Shown here in pieces: positions 16,500 through 25,658 of a DNA stretch of 33,424 nucleotides. The stretch spans positions 1-33,424 of the forward strand of contig CALCCG010000231.1 of the NCBI GenBank assembly GCA_937899785.1, given 5' to 3'. Made by a program: the position numbers and the translations under genes. Origin of the DNA: an uncultured Erythrobacter sp. Its GTDB lineage: Bacteria; Pseudomonadota; Alphaproteobacteria; Sphingomonadales; Sphingomonadaceae. Position 1 is the first letter of the stretch. Each line of letters begins with the position of its first letter. The notes beneath the pieces were generated by a model. The model saw nothing but the letters and a program-made list of their open reading frames with translations. It did not search any database and had not been told where the DNA came from.

Positions 16500-18686
16500 A
16501 TGGAAACGGCTCAGGCTGAGCCAGGTGTTCGCCTGGCTGAGGAAAGGTATTCGCCCTTTGTGCGCGTAACCCTGCGGCGCTGGGTGAAGTGGTATCTCGA
16601 CGGCACGGAGACCTTCTGGCCGATCAGCGATCTGGTGATACGCCTTTTCATCGGCATGTGGTTCCTCAGATCAGGCCTTGTGAAAGCGGCGGACTGGGAC
16701 ACGGCGCTGTATCTGGCGGCCAACGAATATCCCGTCGACTGGATGAGCCCCGCCAACGCGGCGTTGCTGGGGGTTTCGATCGAACTGATCGGGCCGATCT
16801 TGCTGATCGCCGGTTTCTTTACGCGGCCCGCTGCGGTGGCGATGGCCGCGCTGACGCTGGTCAGCCAGGCGGTCTATATCCCCACCACCAGCAATGTGCT
16901 CGTGATCGCGATGCTGGCTTGGTACGCGTTGGCGGGTCCGGCCGCGCTTTCAATCGATCGAGTGCTCTCCGGAGGTCTCAAAGCGAGCGCTCTGCCGCTT
17001 GCGGCGCCCGCGATCCGCGCAGCGGAATGGTCGCGCGAATATCTCGCCCCGATCCTGATGGCGCTGATCCGGATTTGGCTGGGCGTTGCGCTGCTGGTCT
17101 ACGCTGGTGTGGTCGAACCGCCGGTGGACGTGCAGACGTGGCTGCCTACGACGATCTTTGCCGGAATGCCCGCTTGGCTCGCCATTGGCGTGTCGCTCTT
17201 CTTCTTCACCGGGTTTGGCGCGGTGATCGTGTCTTACGCGCTGTTCTTCCTTATCGCGGCCTATATGGTGGCGGGCGCGCACCCCAATGTGACGCTGTTC
17301 CCATTCCTGTTCCTCGCCATGTACGAAGCGCGCGGGGCGGGGGTCTTCTCCGTCGACCGAGCGATCCTGGCGTGGATGGAGACAAACATCCTGTTTGACC
17401 GCGACTACGCCGACATTCCCGACAGCTGGCCGCATGTCGTGGTTGTGGGCGCCGGGTTCGGTGGGCTCGCCGCGGTCGGACGGTTGAAGCGCCTGCCGGT
17501 TCGCATCACGCTGATCGACAAGCGCAATTACCACCTGTTCCAGCCGCTGCTCTACCAAATCGCCACCGCCACGCTGAACCCGGCCGATATCGCGACACCG
17601 ATCCGCTCGCTGTTCAAAGCCGACGGGAATGTGCGCGTGCTCAAGGGCGAGGTGACCGCAATCGACAGCGCAGGCAAGACGCTGGCGCTGGCGGGCGGCC
17701 AAGAGATCGCCTTCGACAAGCTCGTTCTCGCGACCGGCGCGACGCACAGCTATTTTGGCAAAGACGAGTGGGGTGCCTACGCTCCAGGCCTCAAAACGGT
17801 CGAAGACGGCGTCGCGGTGCGCGGCACCATACTCAACGCGTTTGAGCAAGCCGAGGCGAGCGATGATCCAGAGCGGATCAAGCGTCTGCTGACCTTCGTG
17901 ATCGTGGGCGCGGGGCCCACCGGCGTCGAATTGGCGGGTGCGATCGCGGAGCTCGCCAAGCTCAATGTCGAGCGCGAATTCCGCACCGTCGACCCGGCGA
18001 GCGCGCGGGTCATTCTGGTCCAATCGGGGCCGCGTATCCTTCCCGCCTTTCCTGAGGAGCTCTCCGTCAAAGCGCAAGACTCGCTCGAACAACTGGGCGT
18101 TGAGATCCGCACGGGCTGGCGCGTAACCCAGATTGGCGCGACACGGGTGTGCATCGGGGAGGACCACTTCATCGACACCGAAACCGTGCTGTGGGCCGCG
18201 GGCGTTGCGGCGTCCCCGGCGGCCAAGTGGCTCGGCGCCAAGGCTGACCGGGCCGGACGGGTCGAAGTGAACGGCGTGATGCGGGTTGTCGGCGAAGACG
18301 GCGAGGGGATCGAACACATCTTTGCGATTGGTGATACGGCGAGCAGCAACGCCTGGGATGGAAAGCCCGTTCCCGGGCTCGCTCCCGCGGCGAAACAGGC
18401 CGGCGCCTATGTCAGCGACGTGGTCGAAGCCGAACTGCTCGACCGGCCGTGCCCCGGGCCGTTTGTCTACACGCACCAAGGCAGCCTCGCTACGATTGGT
18501 CGCAAATCTGCGGAGGCGGATTTCGGCGCGTTCAAACTCTCGGGCGCGTTAGCCTGGTGGCTTTGGGGCCTTGTCCATATCGGTTTTCTAACCGGCGCGC
18601 GAAACCGGGTGACGGTGGTGATCAACTGGGGGTGGAACTTTTTCGCCCAGCATTCGGGCATCCGCCTGATTACCGGGAAAGACTAG
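16500..18686 (+). CDS. DoxX-like membrane domain fused to type II NADH dehydrogenase
   Basis: A 728-residue two-part protein. Residues about 40-290 form a membrane region with DoxX-like traits (VIRLFIGMWFLRSGLVKAADW, then ELIGPILLIAGFFTRPAA) and a second similar half (LMALIRIWLGVALLVYAGVVEPP). From about 312 follows a complete NDH-2-type flavoenzyme: FAD motif GAGFGG at 317-322, NYHLFQPLLYQIAT, the NAD-binding FVIVGAGPTGVELAGAIAEL, the AIGDTA FAD segment and the C-terminal GARNRVTVVINWGWNFF. NDH-2 passes electrons from NADH to quinone without proton pumping. The fusion probably anchors this to a membrane DoxX module involved in redox handling; that role is inference. AGGAGG lies nine bases before the ATG; TTG or GTG just upstream are alternatives. 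Confidence 0.9.
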   Translation: METAQAEPGVRLAEERYSPFVRVTLRRWVKWYLDGTETFWPISDLVIRLFIGMWFLRSGLVKAADWDTALYLAANEYPVDWMSPANAALLGVSIELIGPILLIAGFFTRPAAVAMAALTLVSQAVYIPTTSNVLVIAMLAWYALAGPAALSIDRVLSGGLKASALPLAAPAIRAAEWSREYLAPILMALIRIWLGVALLVYAGVVEPPVDVQTWLPTTIFAGMPAWLAIGVSLFFFTGFGAVIVSYALFFLIAAYMVAGAHPNVTLFPFLFLAMYEARGAGVFSVDRAILAWMETNILFDRDYADIPDSWPHVVVVGAGFGGLAAVGRLKRLPVRITLIDKRNYHLFQPLLYQIATATLNPADIATPIRSLFKADGNVRVLKGEVTAIDSAGKTLALAGGQEIAFDKLVLATGATHSYFGKDEWGAYAPGLKTVEDGVAVRGTILNAFEQAEASDDPERIKRLLTFVIVGAGPTGVELAGAIAELAKLNVEREFRTVDPASARVILVQSGPRILPAFPEELSVKAQDSLEQLGVEIRTGWRVTQIGATRVCIGEDHFIDTETVLWAAGVAASPAAKWLGAKADRAGRVEVNGVMRVVGEDGEGIEHIFAIGDTASSNAWDGKPVPGLAPAAKQAGAYVSDVVEAELLDRPCPGPFVYTHQGSLATIGRKSAEADFGAFKLSGALAWWLWGLVHIGFLTGARNRVTVVINWGWNFFAQHSGIRLITGKD

Positions 18687-18714
18687 GGCTCCTAAAGGCA
18701 GCGGCTCTGACGCT

Positions 18715-19473
18715 TTAGATCAGCCCTCGGGCGCGAAGGCTTACATGGCCTTCGCTTCCCACGATCACGTGATCGTGGAGGGTCACGCCCAGATGCGCGC
18801 CCGCTTCGGCGATCTTTTGCGTGATCTGGATATCGGCTCGGCTCGGTTCAGGGTTGCCGCTGGGGTGGTTGTGGACGAGAATCAGCGCGCTTGCGCCCAG
18901 GTCCATAGCGCGCCGGATCACTTCACGCGGGTGGATTGCAGCCTCGTCGATCGAGCCTTCGGCGTGGTGGTGATCATCGATAAGCCGGTTCTTGGCGTCG
19001 AGATAGAGGACCCGCACGCGCTCCTTCGTCAGATGCGCCATATCGGTCGCGAGGTAGTCGAGCAGACTCTGCCAGCTGGATAGCACCGGCTTGTCAATCA
19101 CCTCGCTGCGAGCCATGCGGCGCGCGGCGACCGAGACGCTCTTGAGCGCGGCGGCGCTGGTTTCGCCCACGCCTTTGACCTGGCAGAGCGCCGCTGGCTC
19201 CGCGTTAAGGACGCCCGCGAGCGAGCCGAAACGCGCGATCAACGCTTTGGCCACCGGCTTGGTGTCGCCCTGGCGCATGCCGGCGAACAGAAGATACTCA
19301 AGGACCTCATAGTCAGCGAGCGCCTCCGCGCCCCCTTTGAGCAGCCTTTCGCGCAGGCGGGAGCGGTGGCCTTTCCCGGCAATCTTGCCCGCTCCCGGAT
19401 CATCGGCGCGCGGCTCTTTGGCGCGCTGCGACGCGCTTTCGCCAAAATCAAAGCTGTCGTCCCTCTTGGCCAC
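18715..19473 (-). CDS. radC: RadC/UPF0758 family JAB-domain protein
   Basis: A 252-residue protein with an N-terminal helix-hairpin-helix region (GHRSRLRERL, LEYLLF, VKGVGETSAAAL) and a C-terminal JAB1/MPN-type domain. The metal-binding motif HNHPSGNPEPSRAD is intact (His201, His203, Asp214). The old link of RadC to DNA repair is disputed and the true role is unknown. The Lys/Asp-rich first 35 residues are variable. It diverges from ydbH, with 82 bases between start codons. Confidence 0.93.
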   Translation of the reverse strand: MAKRDDSFDFGESASQRAKEPRADDPGAGKIAGKGHRSRLRERLLKGGAEALADYEVLEYLLFAGMRQGDTKPVAKALIARFGSLAGVLNAEPAALCQVKGVGETSAAALKSVSVAARRMARSEVIDKPVLSSWQSLLDYLATDMAHLTKERVRVLYLDAKNRLIDDHHHAEGSIDEAAIHPREVIRRAMDLGASALILVHNHPSGNPEPSRADIQITQKIAEAGAHLGVTLHDHVIVGSEGHVSLRARGLI

Positions 19474-19555
19474 GGGGCCTCCCGTCGAATGACTTAGCCT
19501 TTTGCCTTATGCTTCATTGCCTTTGCGGTGCGATACGCGCAAGTGTGAGGGCGTT

Positions 19556-22500
19556 ATGGGGTCGTCTGAGGCAGAGATTCTTGAGCGCTCTACCGGCGTG
19601 TGGAAGCGCCGGTTGATGCGCGTGGGAGCCGCGCTTGCAGCGATAGCGCTTATCGCGATCGCGTACCTCTGGTTTTCCCGAGAGCGTATCGCGGGCGACT
19701 TCATCGACGACTATCTTGCCAAGAGCGGGATCGCGGCGAGCTACGACATCGTTCAGATTGGCGCGAAACAGCAAGTCATCGAGAATGTGGTGGTCGGCGA
19801 TCCGGCGGCTCCCGATCTGACAGTGGATCGCGTGGTCGTCGACATCAGCTACGGGCTGGGGACTGCGCAGATCGGCGCGGCGCGGCTTGAGCGACCCAGG
19901 CTCTATGCGACATACCGCGACGGGGCGCTGAGCCTTGGAGCGCTCGATACAGTGTTGTTTTCCGAGAGTGATGAGCCCGCCGCCCTTCCGGCTCTTGACC
20001 TTACGATCGTCGATGGGGGAGCGCTTCTCGAATCCGATTTCGGCGATGTTGGCGTGGCGTTTGAGGGGGCAGGCCAGATCGACGATGGGTTTTCGGGCAC
20101 GCTTGCCGCCGTCGCGCCCGGTCTCCGTTTCGCCCCTTGTCAAGCGGAGCGGCTGACGGCCTATGGGGCGATCGCCACGGAGGATGGCGCGCCGCGTTTC
20201 GACGGGCCAGTGCGGTTGAGCGGGGGCGCGTGCGATGAAGCGAAGCTGGCCTCGGCTGATGTTTCGGCAAGCCTCTCGCTTACGGCTGATTTTGCGCGTT
20301 TCGAAGGCAATTTGGATCTTGCGGCGCGCGAGCTAAGCTTCGGTCAAAACGGGGCAGAGCGGGCTGAGGGCCGTGCAACCTTCACGGTCGGGGAGGGGGC
20401 CATGATCGTCGATCACGATATCCGTGTTGCCGCCCTCTCTAGCCCTTATGTCGGCGTGCAAGACTTACGCGCCGAAGGCGCTTTGCGCAGCGCTCGGGGT
20501 TATTCGCAAAGCTCCTGGAACGCCCGGTTCGAAGGGCAAGGCGTCGATCTCGTCGCTGATGCAAACCAGTCACTCGCGCAAGCGCAAGACGCGGTGGCCG
20601 ACACGTTGTTGGCGCCGTTGCTGGCCAAACTTGAGCGCGGTCTTACCTCAGCTCGTCGCACAACCGAGCTTCGCGGCGATGCCATCTGGCGCCTTGACGA
20701 CAAGGCGCAAAGCCTCGTCATCCCTGAGGCCACCGTGCGCAATGCCTCCGGCGAGACGATCCTGGCGGTGTCTCGATTGGCCTTGAGCGCCGGTGAGAGC
20801 GCACAGACTCAGCGCCTCTCCGGCAATTTTCTCACCGGAGGGAGGGACTTGCCGCAGATCAACGGGCGGATGGATCAGGGTGCCGATGGCCGCCTGGCGC
20901 TGCGTTTGACGATGGATGAGTATGCGGCGGGTGAGGATCGCATCGCGGTTCCGTCTTTGCTGGTGCGCGAAGAACGTGGGGGAGAGTATTCGCTTTCCGG
21001 GAGCGTCAGGGCGAGCGGTGCCCTGCCGGGCGGCGCTGTCGATTCGCTTGTCGTGCCCATCACGGGCCTTTTCGCCGAGCGTACAGGCCTGAGGCTGGGC
21101 ATCGTCTGCTCCAATATTCGCTTTTCCGCGCTGGCCTATTCCGAAGCGAGCCTAGCTGGGCACACAATGCGCGCTTGTCCGGCAGATGGGCGTGCGATGC
21201 TCGCCTATGACGAAGAGCTGAGACTGGCCATTGCGACCGACGACCTCGAGCTTACAGGCGAGATTGGAGACAGCCGCGCCTATATCAGCGCGTCCAGCGC
21301 CGCTCTGACCTATCCCGGTGGGTTCGAATTGGAACAGATCGAGGCGCGCTTCGGCGATGAAGGGAACGTTGCGCGTCTGACAAGCACCGCATTCAATGGC
21401 CGGATTGGCGACCAGGCTGGCGGGTCTTTTGCGGGGGCAAGCGCAACGCTCGATGCGGTGCCGCTCGACATTGACGAGCTGGCGGGGCAATGGCTCTACC
21501 AGGACGGGGTTCTGACGGTTTCTGACGCGCGGTTTGAGCTTACCGATCGCATCAAGGATGAGGCCCGCTTCAACGCGCTTGAAGGCGCCGACGCCAAGCT
21601 CACGCTAAATGGCGGCGCGATTTCCGCTTACGCTGAACTGCGGCATCCCCGTTCGGGCAGGGCTCTCACGCGGGTTGCTGTCGAACACGACCTTTCAAGC
21701 GCGCAGGGATCGGCAATTCTGAACGTCGATGAGCTGCATTTTGGTCCCCGATTGACTCCGATCGACCTGACCGAGCTTGCCAAGGGCAAGATTGTTTACA
21801 CCGAAGGTGTGGTCAGCGGAGAGGGGCGCATCGCGTGGACGGGCGAGGACATAACCAGTTCGGGCGCCTTTCACACCGAACGGCTCGATCTGGCTGCAGC
21901 CTTTGGTCCGGTGCAGGGCCTCAAAGGCGAAGTGCGGTTTTCCGACCTGCTCAACCTTACGACCGAGCCGTCGCAGGAACTCACAATTGAATCGATCAAT
22001 CCCGGCATCGAAGTGTTGGCTGGGACAATCCGCTACTCGATGACCAATGGCGAGATCATTGATATCGAAGACGCGCGCTGGCCCTTCATGGGAGGGACAC
22101 TGGTCATGCAGCCGACACGGCTGCGATATGGCGCCGATGTGGAACAGCGCTATTCCTTTACGGTGACCGCGCTCGATGCGGCCAAATTCGTCACGCAAAT
22201 GGAGCTTACCAATTTGAGCGCGACCGGGACTTTCGATGGGACCGTCCCGATCATCTTTGACTCCGACGGCAGCGGCCGAATTGAAGGTGGCGCGCTCAGA
22301 AGCCGGCCGCCGGGCGGCAATGTCTCTTACATCGGCGAGCTTACCTATGAAGATATGGGCGCCATCAGCAATTACGCGTTCCAGTCGCTGCGCAGCCTTG
22401 ACTACCGGCGGATGGATGTGGACCTGGATGGCGATCTCGCGGGAGAGATTATCACCCGCTTTGGCATTGACGGGGTTCGGCAGGGCGAGGATGCAAGCCA

Positions 22501-22798
22501 AAATTTCGTGACGCGGCGGTTGGCGAAGCTGCCGATCCGCTTCAACGTCAATGTGCGCTCTGAGAATTTCTATGAGCTGGCGACAATGGTGCGCACCTTC
22601 TGGGACCCAGAGGCCGTACCCGATCCGATCAACAAAGGCCTTATTAGTCGAGACGCGGTCCGCGCGGGACCACGAAGACCAGGCGATTCGCCCGACGAGC
22701 CGCCGCCGTTAGCTCCCGAAGACTCGAATGCCCAACCTGACGCGATGCGGCCCGATGAACCAGGCGTTCAACCGCCAGAAAGCGAGACTATGCCATGA
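19556..22798 (+). CDS. ydbH: YdbH-like AsmA-family envelope bridge protein
   Basis: A 1080-residue protein. Start at 19556 follows GAGG by five bases. One membrane helix at about residues 20-40 anchors it in the inner membrane. The rest is a very long chain of beta-strand-rich, repetitive segments and ends in a Pro/Asp/Glu-rich tail. This architecture and the ynbE and ydbL genes following it fit YdbH, which with TamB and YhdP is thought to carry phospholipids to the outer membrane. The identification rests on layout and similarity to YdbH/DUF3971-type sequence, not on a single motif. Its TGA overlaps a possible ATG of the next gene. Confidence 0.83.
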   Translation: MGSSEAEILERSTGVWKRRLMRVGAALAAIALIAIAYLWFSRERIAGDFIDDYLAKSGIAASYDIVQIGAKQQVIENVVVGDPAAPDLTVDRVVVDISYGLGTAQIGAARLERPRLYATYRDGALSLGALDTVLFSESDEPAALPALDLTIVDGGALLESDFGDVGVAFEGAGQIDDGFSGTLAAVAPGLRFAPCQAERLTAYGAIATEDGAPRFDGPVRLSGGACDEAKLASADVSASLSLTADFARFEGNLDLAARELSFGQNGAERAEGRATFTVGEGAMIVDHDIRVAALSSPYVGVQDLRAEGALRSARGYSQSSWNARFEGQGVDLVADANQSLAQAQDAVADTLLAPLLAKLERGLTSARRTTELRGDAIWRLDDKAQSLVIPEATVRNASGETILAVSRLALSAGESAQTQRLSGNFLTGGRDLPQINGRMDQGADGRLALRLTMDEYAAGEDRIAVPSLLVREERGGEYSLSGSVRASGALPGGAVDSLVVPITGLFAERTGLRLGIVCSNIRFSALAYSEASLAGHTMRACPADGRAMLAYDEELRLAIATDDLELTGEIGDSRAYISASSAALTYPGGFELEQIEARFGDEGNVARLTSTAFNGRIGDQAGGSFAGASATLDAVPLDIDELAGQWLYQDGVLTVSDARFELTDRIKDEARFNALEGADAKLTLNGGAISAYAELRHPRSGRALTRVAVEHDLSSAQGSAILNVDELHFGPRLTPIDLTELAKGKIVYTEGVVSGEGRIAWTGEDITSSGAFHTERLDLAAAFGPVQGLKGEVRFSDLLNLTTEPSQELTIESINPGIEVLAGTIRYSMTNGEIIDIEDARWPFMGGTLVMQPTRLRYGADVEQRYSFTVTALDAAKFVTQMELTNLSATGTFDGTVPIIFDSDGSGRIEGGALRSRPPGGNVSYIGELTYEDMGAISNYAFQSLRSLDYRRMDVDLDGDLAGEIITRFGIDGVRQGEDASQNFVTRRLAKLPIRFNVNVRSENFYELATMVRTFWDPEAVPDPINKGLISRDAVRAGPRRPGDSPDEPPPLAPEDSNAQPDAMRPDEPGVQPPESETMP

Positions 22799-22866
22799 CA
22801 GTCCCGAAATTGACCAAGCCGCGCGCGGCTGCCACTTGTAGAACGGCAATGAGGAAGGGCGCGCCA

Positions 22867-23061
22867 ATGGTTAGGTCAAGCAGGCTGGCTTTGGCCGGTG
22901 CTTTGATGGTTGGCGGGTCTACGTTGAGCGGTTGCATCAACGTGGCCGCGCCAGAAGAGCCGATCGTGATCGAGCTCAACATCAACATCCGGCAGGAAGT
23001 GATTTACCGTCTTGCGGAGGACGCGGCGGAAACGATTGACGAGAACGCGGGCATCTTTTGA
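22867..23061 (+). CDS. ynbE: YnbE-like small lipoprotein
   Basis: A 64-residue outer-membrane-type lipoprotein. The start at 22867 is preferred because GAGGAAGGG lies just upstream and the resulting signal peptide has normal length, ending in LSGC (lipidated Cys23). An ATG at 22795, overlapping the ydbH stop as ATGA, would add 24 residues. The mature part contains the family segment PIVIELNINIRQEVIYRL. In E. coli, YnbE is reported to pair with YdbH at the outer membrane. It is the second gene of ydbH-ynbE-ydbL. Confidence 0.85.
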   Translation: MVRSSRLALAGALMVGGSTLSGCINVAAPEEPIVIELNINIRQEVIYRLAEDAAETIDENAGIF

Positions 23062-23087
23062 TTGGGTTCGCGCAAGGGGAAGATAGG

Positions 23088-23465
23088 ATGATGTTTGCTC
23101 GTACTGGTGTTTTGGCCGTCATGGCCGCTTTGATGCTGTCTGCCCCCGTGCACGCTCAGCGCGATCCAGACTACGCCAAAGCGCGCGCTGACGGCAAGGT
23201 TGGCGAAAAGGTCGACGGCTATCTGGGCGTTGTTGGCGCCGCGACACCGGAGCTCCAGCGCATCGTCGATGATATCAATATCAAGCGCCTCGCCCTCTAC
23301 ACCCGCAAAGCGCAGGAAAACAACGCGACCATCGAAGAATATGCGCGCGCAGTTGGCTGCGATCTCATCTCGCGAACGGCGGCGGGTGAGAAGTATCAGG
23401 CGCCTGATCGCAGCTGGAAAACGCGCACGGGCGCTCCGCCTGAGCGCGTGCCCGAGTGCCCATAA
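23088..23465 (+). CDS. ydbL: YdbL family (DUF1318) periplasmic protein
   Basis: A 125-residue exported protein with a signal peptide cleaved after VHA (about residue 24). The mature protein shows the DUF1318 pattern: KADGKVGEKVDGYLG-like start (here ARADGKVGEKVDGYLG), then ELQRIVDDINIKRLALYTRKA and EEYARAVGCDLISRT. A GGGGAAG stretch precedes ATG codons at 23088 and 23091; either could be used. E. coli YdbL is reported to modulate YnbE assembly on YdbH; that role is assumed here from synteny. Confidence 0.87.
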   Translation: MMFARTGVLAVMAALMLSAPVHAQRDPDYAKARADGKVGEKVDGYLGVVGAATPELQRIVDDINIKRLALYTRKAQENNATIEEYARAVGCDLISRTAAGEKYQAPDRSWKTRTGAPPERVPECP

Positions 23466-23535
23466 ACCGCGAGGCGTTCGCGCCACTGTCTCGTGCGCTG
23501 CAACGAAAGGCGCACAATCCGCATGCGAGCCATGG

Positions 23536-23564
23536 TTGACTTGAGTTTTGCCCCCTTCTAAGGC
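23536..23564 (+). promoter_or_regulatory. Possible promoter of the atp F0 operon
   Basis: TTGACT at 23536-23541 is a good -35 box. With 17 bases between, TAAGGC at 23559-23564 falls in the -10 position but fits poorly. It lies about 60 bases before the atpI start, in the 160-base gap after ydbL. Confidence 0.35.
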
Positions 23565-23625
23565 GCGCCTGCCCTTCGCGGGCAGCTCTTTGCGCCTGCC
23601 TGACGCTTCTTTGAGGACGCTAGGT

Positions 23626-23964
23626 GTGAACGAAGAAAAGCCCGCAACGGAACCCATCGCTGAAGATGCGCGTCTGGACGCGCTCGATGAACGGCTAAAA
23701 GCCGCGACCGAGCGCGAAGAGAAGCGCAACCAAGCCCAGGTTCAGGGGGTCGATGCGAATTATCGCAGCGGCAACCGAGTGCTGGCTGATCTTTTGGGAG
23801 GGATCTTTGGGGGCGGCGCTGTTGGCTGGGCGATTGACGCTCTAGCGGGCAGCGCACCATGGGCGCTGTTGGTCTGTCTGTTCCTTGGGATAGGCGTGGC
23901 CTTCAGAAATATAATTCTAGCGGCGAACACCCGCTCCGAAGATCCGAGCGATAATCCGGACTGA
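23626..23964 (+). CDS. atpI: ATP synthase protein I (AtpI family)
   Basis: A 112-residue membrane protein that heads the F0 operon; AtpI assists c-ring assembly or Mg handling. A charged cytoplasmic N-terminus (residues 1-40) is followed by the ANYRSGNRVLADLLGGIFGGGAVGWAID segment and a second helix (WALLVCLFLGIGVAFRNI), the AtpI/AtpR pattern. The GTG at 23626 is chosen since GAGGA lies eight bases upstream and the region before it has no similarity. The tail is acidic. Confidence 0.88.
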   Translation: MNEEKPATEPIAEDARLDALDERLKAATEREEKRNQAQVQGVDANYRSGNRVLADLLGGIFGGGAVGWAIDALAGSAPWALLVCLFLGIGVAFRNIILAANTRSEDPSDNPD

Positions 23965-24029
23965 AGCCGGACCGCGTGCGGCTCATCTGAAGAGCGCGTT
24001 CCAATCAAGGTACTAAGGACCGACACGAC

Positions 24030-24818
24030 GTGGCAGCCGAAGAAGGCAAAGTCGATCCGATGAAGCAATTCCAGATTGAGCCGATTTTCGGCCAAAACTG
24101 GGAGCCGTTCGGCGGGTTCAACATCGCGTTCACCAATTCCGCTTTGTGGATGGCTGTGACAGTCGTCCTCCTGTGGGTGTTTGTCTATGGCGGGATGAAG
24201 CGCGAGCTGGTGCCAGGTCGCTGGCAGATGGCGGTCGAGACGATGACCGGCTTTATTGACGATATGCTGGCCGCCAATATCGGCACGGCTGGACGCAAAT
24301 ACGTACCCTATATCTTCAGCCTGTTCATGTTCATCCTGTTTGGCAACCTGCTCGGCTTGCTGCCGCTTGGCCTTGTTGGCCTTCATCCGTTCACGTTCAC
24401 CAGCCATTTCACGATCACCGGCGTTCTGGCGCTGATGAGCTTCTCGATCGTGCTGATTGTTGGCTTTTGGAAGCACGGGCTTGGCTTTTTCGGGCTGTTT
24501 GTGCCGCATGGCACCCCCGCACCGATGATCCCGTTGCTCTTTGTGATCGAGCTCTTCTCCTTCCTCATTCGCCCTATCAGCCTGGCGCTCCGTTTGTTCG
24601 TGGCGATGATGGCGGGCCACGTGCTGCTCAAGATCCTCGCGACCTTTGTGATTGACAGCCTTAACGCGGGCCCGTTGTTGGGCGCGACGATTGGACCGGC
24701 GGCGTTGATCTTGATGATTGCGATAAGCGCGCTGGAAATTCTCGTGGCCGGTATCCAGGCCTACGTTTTCGCTCTGCTTTCGTCGTTGTACATCAACGAC
24801 GCAGAAAACCTTCACTAA
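24030..24818 (+). CDS. atpB: F0F1 ATP synthase subunit a
   Basis: A 262-residue membrane subunit forming the proton half-channels beside the c-ring. It has about five or six helices. The essential arginine is in the segment SLALRLFVAMMAGH. The start is GTG at 24030 with AAGGA about 11 bases upstream; the N-terminus VDPMKQFQIEPIF is typical of sphingomonads, and a second ATG at 24060 would cut part of it. It is 65 bases after atpI and 37 bases before atpE. Confidence 0.95.
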   Translation: MAAEEGKVDPMKQFQIEPIFGQNWEPFGGFNIAFTNSALWMAVTVVLLWVFVYGGMKRELVPGRWQMAVETMTGFIDDMLAANIGTAGRKYVPYIFSLFMFILFGNLLGLLPLGLVGLHPFTFTSHFTITGVLALMSFSIVLIVGFWKHGLGFFGLFVPHGTPAPMIPLLFVIELFSFLIRPISLALRLFVAMMAGHVLLKILATFVIDSLNAGPLLGATIGPAALILMIAISALEILVAGIQAYVFALLSSLYINDAENLH

Positions 24819-24855
24819 CATATTCACAAACAAGATTTTTCCAAGGAGTACTACA

Positions 24856-25083
24856 ATGGAAATGGAAGCCGCAAAGATGATCGGTGCCGGTCTCGCTGCG
24901 ATCGGTGCAGGCCTGGCCGCTCTGGGTGTGGGCAATGTCTTCGCCAAGTTCCTCGAAGGCGCGCTGCGCAATCCTGGCGCCGCGGACAGCCAGCAGGGCC
25001 GCTTGTTCATCGGCTTCGCCGCCGCCGAACTTCTGGGCCTGCTCGCGTTCCTCGTGGCCGTGATCCTGGTCTTCGTCGCCTAA
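24856..25083 (+). CDS. atpE: F0F1 ATP synthase subunit c
   Basis: A 75-residue double-helix hairpin protein, the rotor ring of F0. The first helix is Gly/Ala-rich (GAGLAAIGAGLAALGVG); the loop carries R-N-P (38-40); the proton-binding Glu58 sits in FAAAELLGLL. AAGGAG lies eight bases before the ATG. Length and residues are normal for alphaproteobacteria. Confidence 0.96.
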   Translation: MEMEAAKMIGAGLAAIGAGLAALGVGNVFAKFLEGALRNPGAADSQQGRLFIGFAAAELLGLLAFLVAVILVFVA

Positions 25084-25163
25084 GCGCAAACCAGAACCTT
25101 TTGAGGTGAGGTGCGCGGCGTCGATGCCCGGGCCTCACCTGACTTCTCACGCGGATTCGCCTG

Positions 25164-25658
25164 ATGCCTCAAATTGACCAAATCATGGACACCTTCGCCA
25201 GCCAGCTCTTCTGGCTGGCGGTGTTTTTCGGGATCACCTATCTTCTGATTGGCCGAGGCATGGTTCCCAAAATCATGGGGACGGTTGAACGGCGCGACAG
25301 CCAAATCGCCGACGACCTGGCTGCGGCCAAGGCGGCGCGCGATGGGGCGGACGCGCAGGAAGAGGATTGGCGGTTGCGTGAAAACGAGAACCGCGCCGCA
25401 GCGCAAGCGTTGATCGCCGAGGCCAAGGCCAAGGCGGCGACCAGCAGCGAGACCAAGCTTGCCGCAGCGCAAGCGCGTCTTGATGAAAAGCTCGCCGAGG
25501 CGGAGAAGCAAATCGAGGCTGCGCGCAGCAGCGCCATGGCGGAGATTGAAAGCGTTGCCGCCGAGGCAACGCGCGATATCGTGGCGCGTCTTGTGGGACG
25601 TGACATCGATAAGGCGAGCGCACAGGTGGCCGTCAAAGAGGCTTTGACCCATGTTTAA
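25164..25658 (+). CDS. atpF': F0F1 ATP synthase subunit b'
   Basis: A 164-residue stalk subunit with one N-terminal membrane helix (residues about 10-30, LFWLAVFFGITYLLI) and a long Ala/Glu/Lys-rich coiled coil. MPQIDQ at the start and the separate b gene following mark it as the b' partner found in photosynthetic and alphaproteobacterial enzymes. It pairs with b as the peripheral stalk holding F1. It overlaps the b gene by eight bases. Confidence 0.93.
   Translation: MPQIDQIMDTFASQLFWLAVFFGITYLLIGRGMVPKIMGTVERRDSQIADDLAAAKAARDGADAQEEDWRLRENENRAAAQALIAEAKAKAATSSETKLAAAQARLDEKLAEAEKQIEAARSSAMAEIESVAAEATRDIVARLVGRDIDKASAQVAVKEALTHV

Noticed and set aside
16950..18479. 509-codon minus-strand open frame opposite the DoxX/NDH-2 gene
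   Set aside because: It is the antisense shadow of a GC-rich coding region. The sense frame has complete NDH-2 motifs, the antisense one is a His/Arg-rich sequence without any family.
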